7,169 nt of DNA from an uncultured Bacilli bacterium (GTDB lineage Bacteria > Bacillota_I > Bacilli_A > RF39 > UBA660), in NCBI GenBank assembly GCA_947632275.1, contig CANROR010000059.1, forward strand, positions 1 to 7,169, given 5' to 3'. Both the position numbers and the translations under genes were made by a program. Shown piece by piece: positions 1-4,442 of the stretch. Each line of letters starts with the position of its first letter. Positions within the stretch are counted from its first letter, which is position 1. The notes below the pieces were generated by a model that was given only the letters and a program-made list of their open reading frames with translations, searched no databases and was not told the origin of the DNA.

Positions 1-3
1 TTT

Positions 4-1134
4 TTAGACTATTTTAATTTTTAAATCGTTGGTTATAATATCATTAAAATTAACATCTATCATTGAATTTTCTAAAAAATCTATAATTAAATCTTCAATA
101 GTTTTTAATGAGCATAATTTCCAATTAAATGGAATCGAATTGTAAATTATACAAACCTCATCTTTATCGAAATAATCTTTTCCATTTAGAAATCTTTTTA
201 TAATGTTTTGATTTATTTTGTTAGTTTGAGAAGCATACTCAATTACTTTTGATTTACTAACAATCTTTTGTTTACACCATTTTATATCTTCTTGTAAAAA
301 TATGCCGCTCAACTCATATATTAAACATTTAAGATATAAATTTATGCTTATGTCGAATTTGTTATCTTCATCGCATAATTGCGCCATATTTAAGTAATTA
401 AAGTACAATTGACTGTAGTATTTCTTTGCTTCATATTCTAAATTTCTTTTTTGTAAAATATTCCATACATAATCGTTAAATTTATAATTTGGGTTATTTA
501 TCTTTGTTTTAATTTCGTAATACTCTTTAGGAGTAATTTGATATTGTTGATGTCTATGCAATTCTACGTATTCCAAATGTGAATTATAGAAATTGTTTCC
601 TTTATTCGATTTTACATAATAATTATCTATTTCTTTATAAATAGGAACAGGAATATTATTATGTAAAATCCTTGCTATTAAATTACTTTTATTTCCAGTG
701 GTAGGTAGATTATTGTTTTTTAATAGATTTTTTAGTTCGTTAACTTTTAATAATTCTATAATTTCTTCTTTATTTGCATTTCTTAAGTAATCATTTGCTA
801 TAAGTTCTTTTAGAAATATATTAATATTAAATATCCCACACTCACTTTGAAAATAAAGTGGTGCTTCATTATTTTTATATAACTTTTTTGGTTTATTATA
901 TATCCATAAAACAATTGTTGTAGCATATTCTTTCATAAATTGTTTATAATTATTACTTTTTATTTCTAATTTTACGGGTTTGTTACAATTTGAACAAAAT
1001 AAATTTTTATTTAATAATTGTCCACAATTTTCACAGTATTTTGGCTTACTATTAGTAATATTAGATGTATTTAAAGAATTTATTTTTTCTAAAAAAGATT
1101 TACCTTTTTCTATAAAATTTGCTAATTTAGTCAT
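4..1134 (-). CDS. Zinc-ribbon and SAP-domain protein of a phage-like module (376 aa)
   Basis: No exact function is recognised. Near the N-terminus a four-cysteine zinc ribbon is visible (C34-x2-C37 and C47-x2-C50). Residues about 66-120 look like a small helical or winged-helix segment, and residues about 128-158 read as a SAP motif (ELKNLLKNNNLPTTGNKSNL), a small helix-extended-helix unit often used for DNA binding. The remainder (about 165-376) is helical, Lys/Asn/Tyr-rich and unassigned. Zinc ribbon plus SAP next to a repressor is an arrangement I associate with prophages of Firmicutes (general knowledge, not searched). The start codon overlaps the repressor stop in an ATGA arrangement, so the two genes are probably co-transcribed and translationally coupled. 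No separate Shine-Dalgarno is obvious. The stop lies 3 nt from the window edge, so what follows in the operon cannot be seen. Base composition is very AT-rich. The gene is real; the domain calls are moderately sure and the role is unknown. Confidence 0.8.
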   Translation of the reverse strand: MTKLANFIEKGKSFLEKINSLNTSNITNSKPKYCENCGQLLNKNLFCSNCNKPVKLEIKSNNYKQFMKEYATTIVLWIYNKPKKLYKNNEAPLYFQSECGIFNINIFLKELIANDYLRNANKEEIIELLKVNELKNLLKNNNLPTTGNKSNLIARILHNNIPVPIYKEIDNYYVKSNKGNNFYNSHLEYVELHRHQQYQITPKEYYEIKTKINNPNYKFNDYVWNILQKRNLEYEAKKYYSQLYFNYLNMAQLCDEDNKFDISINLYLKCLIYELSGIFLQEDIKWCKQKIVSKSKVIEYASQTNKINQNIIKRFLNGKDYFDKDEVCIIYNSIPFNWKLCSLKTIEDLIIDFLENSMIDVNFNDIITNDLKIKIV

Positions 1135-1787
1135 AATTTTGTCCTTTTTTCTCTAGCAATACCAATTATTTTTACAGGTAATTTTTCGATTTGCTCTATA
1201 TTATAAAATGTTGGTTTGTAACCATCACTATTATTTAAATTTCCAGGTATAAGAGTGATTCCTGCCTCTGATATAGAAACATTCTTAAAAGTAGCATCAT
1301 CACCATTTACCATAACGGCACAATCTTTATTGTTTGCTATTGTGTAATCGCTAGTTTGTTCGAATATAACTGTATCGCCTTCGTTATATTTAGGATACAT
1401 ACTATCTCCACTAATTCTTAAACCATAGAATTGTTTACCACCTTTTGTCCAATCTCTAGGAATATCAATATATTCTAATATATCTTGTTGGGCTTCGATT
1501 GCTATTCCGGCTTTGATTGTTCCTAATACAGGTATTTGTATTGTATCAGAAGTAGTAGGAACAACCTCGGCATTATCATAAATAATTGATGATCCTATTA
1601 ATGTTTGTAATGATACATTAAAAAATTCAGCTATCCTTATCACATCAGTCATAATTGGAGTTCTTTGCCCTAATTCCCATTTTCCAATAGTTGAATAATC
1701 TTTTCCAAGTTTTTCGGCAAGTTGTTTTTGAGTAAGCTTACTTTGGACTCTTAGATGTTTTAGATTTGACGAAAAATTATTTTCCAT
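1131..1787 (-). CDS. LexA/CI-type repressor: XRE HTH plus S24 autoprotease (218 aa)
   Basis: A phage-type transcriptional repressor that should bind operators as a dimer and be inactivated by RecA-stimulated self-cleavage. The XRE helix-turn-helix spans about residues 8-64 (KLTQKQLAEKLGKDYSTIGKWE). The C-terminal S24 domain spans about 84-215, with a probable Ala93-Gly94 cleavage site in TIKAGIA, catalytic Ser129 in GDSMYP and catalytic Lys168 in DATFKNV. All three are intact, so SOS-type cleavage is plausible. I chose the ATG at 1785-1787 because it is preceded by GAAGGAGGT (complement of 1792-1800) and opens directly on the HTH domain. A longer reading from 1847 adds 20 residues without a ribosome site. 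The stop overlaps the start of the zinc-ribbon/SAP gene. Upstream lie several repeats likely to be its operators and a divergent promoter for a large RNA. LexA itself is a less likely identity because the HTH is XRE-type rather than the LexA winged helix. Confidence 0.93.
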   Translation of the reverse strand: MENNFSSNLKHLRVQSKLTQKQLAEKLGKDYSTIGKWELGQRTPIMTDVIRIAEFFNVSLQTLIGSSIIYDNAEVVPTTSDTIQIPVLGTIKAGIAIEAQQDILEYIDIPRDWTKGGKQFYGLRISGDSMYPKYNEGDTVIFEQTSDYTIANNKDCAVMVNGDDATFKNVSISEAGITLIPGNLNNSDGYKPTFYNIEQIEKLPVKIIGIAREKRTKL

Positions 1788-1806
1788 TTTTACCTCCTTC
1801 TTGTAA

Positions 1807-1817
1807 GACAAATTGTC
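1807..1817. promoter_or_regulatory. 11-bp perfect palindrome in the repressor leader
   Basis: GACAA-A-TTGTC lies about 20 nt upstream of the repressor start codon, just before its Shine-Dalgarno. It could be an operator half-pair for a dimeric regulator or a small hairpin in the mRNA leader. A palindrome this short can arise by chance in such AT-rich DNA, so it is only a candidate. Confidence 0.35.
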
Positions 1818-1822
1818 AAAAA

Positions 1823-1887
1823 TTCTTAATTCTAAAAGTAAATGCAATTTTTATAACTTGAGTTGTTTTTACTTTCAGAATTAAGAA
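1823..1887. repeat. Spaced inverted repeat, 20-bp arms, candidate repressor operators
   Basis: Arms at 1823-1842 (TTCTTAATTCTAAAAGTAAA) and 1868-1887 are inverted copies with 19 of 20 positions identical, separated by 25 bp. The putative minus-strand -10 of the repressor lies in the spacer. The putative -35 falls within the right arm, and the left arm sits around and just past the expected transcription start. This layout suits a repressor that covers its own promoter through two oppositely oriented sites. A long stem-loop structure is an alternative reading. The repeat itself is directly visible; the operator role is inferred. Confidence 0.75.
1850..1878 (-). promoter_or_regulatory. Probable promoter of the repressor operon
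   Basis: On the minus strand, TATAAA (complement of 1850-1855) is preceded after 17 bp by CTGAAA (complement of 1873-1878). The -10 is good and the -35 only fair (4 of 6 to TTGACA). It would start transcription near 1843, giving a leader of about 55 nt before the repressor. The surrounding 20-bp inverted repeat brackets it, which supports autoregulation. Confidence 0.45.
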
Positions 1888-1890
1888 AAA

Positions 1891-1928
1891 TTATTTTTTT
1901 TGTAAAAAATTATTTTTTTTGTAAAAAA
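1891..1928. repeat. Two identical 19-bp tandem repeats upstream of the RNA promoter
   Basis: The unit TTATTTTTTTTGTAAAAAA occurs twice, head to tail, at 1891-1909 and 1910-1928, with no mismatch. Each unit contains the dyad-like core TTTTTT-GT-AAAAAA. The second copy ends 3 bp before the -35 of the plus-strand promoter at 1932. Possible roles are repressor operators, an intrinsically bent or UP-element-like stretch that boosts the RNA promoter, or simple slippage-derived sequence. The two exact copies with the same internal G favour a site over simple low complexity, but the role is inferred. Confidence 0.7.
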
Positions 1929-1931
1929 TTG

Positions 1932-1959
1932 TTGCATTTTTCAAAATATAGCGTATAAT
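1932..1959 (+). promoter_or_regulatory. Sigma-A-type promoter of the large noncoding RNA
   Basis: TTGCAT at 1932-1937 and a perfect TATAAT at 1954-1959 are separated by 16 bp. Transcription would begin near 1966, about 16 nt before the closing helix of the structured RNA. There is no coding start or ribosome site downstream until 2664. The A/T tracts immediately upstream could act as an UP element or as operator sites. Confidence 0.7.
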
Positions 1960-1981
1960 TTAATACAACACTTGCTAGAAA

Positions 1982-2584
1982 TATTGTTCTTTGATAATTA
2001 GATAATGAACCATATGAAAGACAAGACGCACACTTGTATGGATAATATCTTAGCTTATTACCTGAATGGGAGGCTTTTCGGGGGATTGAGAAAGCTTTAG
2101 TAGCAATATTAAAGCGAGGACCTACAAAGTAGGAAAAAGATATTAGTAGTTTAGTATATGGGTTTATAACGCACAGGACTAATCGTGATAATCAAAAACT
2201 TTCTGAGAGAAAACGGAAGAATAACTTTATACCACTAGGGTAGCGCCTAGAGTTATATAAAGAAAGAGCTTTAAGTCATTTTGTAGTTGATGTCTAGTGA
2301 TAGACTATAAGATTAGAAACTGGTTAAAGTAGCACAAATCTACAACCCTATAAACAGGGTTAGGGTTTAAATGCATAAGGAAAAAGATCCTTAATTAATA
2401 TTTTTTTTAAAACCTATGCGTGTGAAATTTGAGGGTGGAAGTCCCTTATGGTGCTCGTAGGTAGGAAAAGAATAAAGGTCGCTCCTTTATGAGGGTTTCT
2501 ACTGGCCATTGGCGGAAATAAAAAATAAACGTCTATATTAAATTAATGAGAGAATCATCATTATCTAATTATTAAAGAACAATA
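1982..2584 (+). ncRNA. Large structured noncoding RNA, about 600 nt, ROOL-like
   Basis: The segment begins and ends with complementary arms, 1982-2008 and 2558-2584, forming 27 continuous base pairs (26 Watson-Crick and one G-U at 1993/2573). Inside, many local helices can be drawn: 2021-2025/2033-2037, 2043-2051/2137-2145, 2071-2077/2091-2097, 2121-2125/2129-2133, 2225-2231/2256-2262 enclosing 2235-2239/2246-2250, 2281-2286/2340-2345, 2292-2296/2301-2305 closed by a GUGA tetraloop, 2344-2349/2356-2361, 2373-2377/2415-2419, 2432-2435/2443-2446 and 2472-2478/2484-2490. Parts of it reach about 40% G+C, while the upstream flank falls near 12%. It has no credible open reading frame. It has a promoter and a possible terminator. 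Known large ornate RNAs include ROOL (nearly 600 nt, found in Firmicutes, Mollicutes relatives and phages, and reported to form RNA-only multimeric cages), GOLLD (longer) and OLE (similar size, different host setting). ROOL is the best fit by size and context, but I have not aligned it to a family model. The primary transcript probably runs from about 1966 to 2619. Confidence 0.75.
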
Positions 2585-2590
2585 AAAGCT

Positions 2591-2619
2591 AAAATGATTG
2601 CAAAAATCATTTTTATTTT
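2591..2619 (+). terminator. Possible intrinsic terminator after the large RNA
   Basis: AAAATGATT at 2591-2599 and AATCATTTT at 2605-2613 form a perfect 9-bp stem with a 5-nt loop, followed by ATTTT. It lies 6 nt past the RNA closing helix. The stem has only one G-C pair, so termination may be weak and some readthrough into the gene at 2664 is plausible. Confidence 0.45.
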
Positions 2620-2632
2620 GCATTAAAATAGG

Positions 2633-2652
2633 TATAATAGGTGCTAAAGGAG
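2633..2652 (+). promoter_or_regulatory. -10 box and Shine-Dalgarno of the gene starting at 2664
   Basis: A perfect TATAAT lies at 2633-2638, and AAAGGAG at 2646-2652 precedes the ATG at 2664 by 11 nt. No convincing -35 sits 16-18 bp upstream; the TTGCAA at 2598 is too far away. Either the promoter depends on an activator, or the gene is mainly read from the RNA promoter. The ribosome site decides the start at 2664. Confidence 0.5.
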
Positions 2653-2663
2653 AAGGAAAAAGT

Positions 2664-3251
2664 ATGATTTTTAAAGATTTAATTGCTTATTTAGAAGATA
2701 CGGAAAATATTTCAGTTTCTCTAAAAGATTACTATCATGCCTTTAATTATAATCACGATACTTTTACTGCTATATTAAATGAGGGACTTAAAGCTAAAAT
2801 TTTATTACATAAAAGGGGAACAGGTTATAATGGTCTTTTTTATATTAGCTTATGTCGAAATGAAAATTGCCTTAATTCCGCATATGGTATGTTAAAAACG
2901 CATCCGGCTTTTATTATTGATGGTCAAATTAAAACTTTTAAAACGAAAAATATTGTTCATGATTCTAATTATCCTTTAATATTGTGTAATACTTTTTTGC
3001 CTTTTCGAGGTAGTTCTTATGATGATGAATATCAATGTTTTTTAAAAATAGCTCCGGAAAAGATTAAAGCGATTCGTTATGAATTAAATTCCGTAATTGA
3101 TAATAGGAAAGAATTTCAAAGTAAATTATTAATTTTGCAAAACATAATGCAAGATTTAGAAATGCTAAAGAAAAACATTCCTGTTATTGACATGGAAAGA
3201 CAAAAAGAATTTAATCGTGATAAGGTTTTAGCTTTAAAACTAACCAAATAA
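2664..3251 (+). CDS. Protein of unknown function, possible N-terminal winged helix (195 aa)
   Basis: I do not recognise the family. The ATG at 2664 is chosen because AAAGGAG precedes it and a TATAAT lies upstream. A reading from TTG at 2598 would translate through the putative terminator hairpin, the -10 and the ribosome site. Residues 1-62 look like a helical, winged-helix-type segment (helices followed by a short hairpin ending GYNGLFYI). Residues about 65-130 are mixed with several aromatic strands, including AYGMLKTHPAFIIDG and a Tyr/Asp-rich DDEYQC. Residues about 135-190 are charged and helical and could form a coiled coil. There is no signal peptide or membrane segment. It is the first gene after the large RNA, about 80 nt downstream on the same strand, and it ends 3 nt before the trmL terminator stem, convergent with trmL. 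It may belong to the accessory module or be a host gene at its border; the sequence does not settle this. Confidence 0.8.
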   Translation: MIFKDLIAYLEDTENISVSLKDYYHAFNYNHDTFTAILNEGLKAKILLHKRGTGYNGLFYISLCRNENCLNSAYGMLKTHPAFIIDGQIKTFKTKNIVHDSNYPLILCNTFLPFRGSSYDDEYQCFLKIAPEKIKAIRYELNSVIDNRKEFQSKLLILQNIMQDLEMLKKNIPVIDMERQKEFNRDKVLALKLTK

Positions 3252-3277
3252 AAAAGACTATTCATCAGGATAGTCTT
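3250..3277 (-). terminator. Intrinsic terminator of trmL
   Basis: On the minus strand, AAGACTAT (complement of 3270-3277) and ATAGTCTT (complement of 3254-3261) form an 8-bp stem with an 8-nt loop, followed by a T-run over 3255-3250. The stem includes the last trmL codons and its TAG stop. On the plus strand the stem is followed by CGAG rather than T, so it should not terminate the convergent gene efficiently. Confidence 0.75.
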
Positions 3278-3776
3278 CGAGTAATGTTTTGGATTTATGC
3301 GGTTCATCAAAAAGTAAATCATTATAATTTTGTTGTCTTAAAGCTTCATATAAGACAATAGCCACGGTATTGGCTAAATTTAGGCTTCGGACATTGGCCG
3401 TCATCGGAATCCGCATGCAATGATCTAAATTATTTTTTAAGATGTGTTTATCAATACCAGTTGATTCTTTGCCAAAAATAAAATAGATATTTTCTTCAGA
3501 ATTAGAATAATCAAAAGTTGTATGCGGTTTATGACCATATCTCGTCAAAAAATAATAGGTTCCTTTATTTTTACGAGCAAAATCTTCATAATTTTCATAA
3601 ATAGTATAATCACATTTAGCAATATAATTGACACCACTTCTTTTAATAGAGGCCTCATCCATTTTAAAGCCTAAAGGCTTAATTAAGTGCAGACGAGCAT
3701 TTGTAGCAATGCAACTGCGCATAATATTGCCCGTATTTTGGGGTATTTCGGGTTCAAATAAAACAATATTTATCAT
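3258..3776 (-). CDS. trmL: tRNA (cytidine/uridine-34 2'-O)-methyltransferase TrmL (172 aa)
   Basis: A SPOUT-family methyltransferase that uses S-adenosylmethionine to methylate the 2'-O of the wobble nucleotide 34 in certain tRNA-Leu species, in the cytoplasm as a homodimer (known of the family). Diagnostic stretches are visible along the whole length: VLFEPEIPQNTGNIMRSC near the N-terminus, LHLIKPLGF at about 30, HTTFDY in the middle, FGKESTGI at about 100 (the SAM-binding loop), then IPMTANVRSLNLANTVAI and YEALRQQNY, which form the trefoil knot. In the usual GLDYW motif after the first domain it has GVNYI, a mild divergence. Length suits the family, with about 17 extra residues after the conserved end. 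A Shine-Dalgarno GAAAGGAG (complement of 3787-3794) lies 10 nt before the ATG. It is the last gene of the ftsK-strand cluster. A terminator separates it from the gene upstream, so it may be expressed by readthrough or from a promoter not recognised here. Confidence 0.95.
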   Translation of the reverse strand: MINIVLFEPEIPQNTGNIMRSCIATNARLHLIKPLGFKMDEASIKRSGVNYIAKCDYTIYENYEDFARKNKGTYYFLTRYGHKPHTTFDYSNSEENIYFIFGKESTGIDKHILKNNLDHCMRIPMTANVRSLNLANTVAIVLYEALRQQNYNDLLFDEPHKSKTLLEDYPDE

Positions 3777-3797
3777 TTAGTAAAAACTCCTTTCATT

Positions 3798-3821
3798 AAA
3801 AAAGGCCTTTTTATTGGCCTT
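3798..3821 (-). terminator. Intrinsic terminator after the thioredoxin-fold-like gene
   Basis: On the minus strand, AAGGCC (complement of 3816-3821) and GGCCTT (complement of 3802-3807) form a stem with an 8-nt loop, followed by a T-run across 3803-3798. The stem overlaps the end of the coding region and sits just upstream of the trmL ribosome site. It could lower trmL expression relative to the upstream genes. Confidence 0.7.
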
Positions 3822-4374
3822 CAATTTCATAAATATCAATAATTTTTTGAAAGTCGCCAGCATTAATCATATTTTGATCTTCCCGTAGTACCACTTCTTT
3901 AAGATTACCATCTTGATAATAAAGAATAACTGGTAACTTAGTAATTAAATTAGTATCAAACGCATTGTTTATTTGTTCTAAATAATTGTCGGTTTTAATT
4001 AATTCAGTCGCATCATAATAATAGAAACGATCACTTAAAGAATAATTATCAATGATACTTTTTAAGTTCTTTTCTAAAGAGTAGGTATCTTTATCATCAG
4101 CATAACTAATTAAAACAAAATATTCATTAGGAGCTTCTTGTAAAATTTGATCTACTTCTTCTAAATTTTTAATTTCTAAAGATAATGTTTGGGTACTTAA
4201 AAGATAACTTTCATGCATTTTTTCTCTGGTGCGTGCACTATTTACGCGATAAAAGTAAAAAGCCACAAGAGCAATAAGCAACACCACAATCACAACAATC
4301 ATTATAATTTTTTTTCTTTGTTCAGGGTTTCTTTCAGTTTCCTTTTTAACATTTGTTTTTTTCTTTTCGGCCAT
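3811..4374 (-). CDS. Membrane-anchored, cysteine-free thioredoxin-fold-like protein (187 aa)
   Basis: A short Lys-rich N-terminus is followed by one transmembrane segment at about residues 23-42 (IIMIVVIVVLLIALVAFYFY), suggesting an N-in anchor with the rest outside the membrane. Residues 43-80 are polar and probably helical. Residues about 84-183 resemble a thioredoxin fold: a strand FVLISYADD, a helix, a second strand RFYYYDATEL, and LPVILYY, where Pro148 sits at the usual cis-proline position, followed by a DGNL hairpin. The protein contains no cysteine at all; the position where CxxC would be expected reads ADDKDTYS. Redox chemistry is therefore excluded, and a binding or scaffold role is more likely. 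The ribosome site is GAAAGGTG (complement of 4384-4391). The gene follows ftsK by 68 nt on the same strand with no clear terminator between them. The fold is inferred from pattern only, and the function is unknown. Confidence 0.8.
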   Translation of the reverse strand: MAEKKKTNVKKETERNPEQRKKIIMIVVIVVLLIALVAFYFYRVNSARTREKMHESYLLSTQTLSLEIKNLEEVDQILQEAPNEYFVLISYADDKDTYSLEKNLKSIIDNYSLSDRFYYYDATELIKTDNYLEQINNAFDTNLITKLPVILYYQDGNLKEVVLREDQNMINAGDFQKIIDIYEIEGQ

Positions 4375-4403
4375 TTTGATTCACACCTTTCTATTAACCT
4401 ATA

Positions 4404-4433
4404 ATAATATTAACATAACTTTTTTATTTTGAA
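4404..4433 (-). promoter_or_regulatory. Weak candidate promoter between ftsK and the next gene
   Basis: On the minus strand, TATTAT (complement of 4404-4409) has TTCAAA (complement of 4428-4433) 18 bp upstream. Both boxes are imperfect in an AT-rich spacer. It would allow expression of the thioredoxin-fold-like gene independently of ftsK, but chance occurrence is quite possible. Confidence 0.3.
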
Positions 4434-4442
4434 AATACTAAT

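Noticed and set aside
2014..2100. 28-codon open frame starting at ATG 2014 inside the RNA
   Set aside because: No Shine-Dalgarno precedes it, the peptide has no recognisable features, and it overlaps predicted helices.
2377..2408. Internal terminator-like hairpin followed by eight T
   Set aside because: The 5-bp AAGGA/TCCTT stem is separated from the T-run by about 8 nt, and the T-run lies within a longer helix (2373-2377 with 2415-2419). Real termination here would remove the 3' half of the closed structure.
1982..2584. MITE or IS remnant with 27-bp terminal inverted repeats
   Set aside because: No credible target-site duplication (only AAA on both sides, meaningless in this composition). 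The interior is full of local helices, and a promoter and terminator are correctly placed for a transcript. It is kept only as a weaker alternative.
1982..2584. Group I or group II self-splicing intron
   Set aside because: AAGATATTAG at 2137 vaguely recalls the group I S element, but no matching R element (GACTA with TAGTC) lies upstream. There is no GUGYG start or domain V hairpin for group II, and no interrupted gene flanks it.
2598..2663. N-terminal extension of the unknown gene encoding GAKGEGKS, a perfect Walker A look-alike
   Set aside because: The bases that would encode it are the Shine-Dalgarno AAAGGAGAAGG, and the extension also runs through the hairpin and TATAAT. It needs a TTG start without a ribosome site, and no Walker B or other NTPase motif follows.
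3116..3322. Minus-strand 68-aa open frame
   Set aside because: It overlaps the ends of two genuine genes in other frames and the trmL terminator, and lacks a ribosome site.
4213..4404. Plus-strand 63-aa open frame, Phe- and His-rich
   Set aside because: It is the antisense of the Lys-rich and transmembrane N-terminus of the membrane protein gene, which explains its composition.
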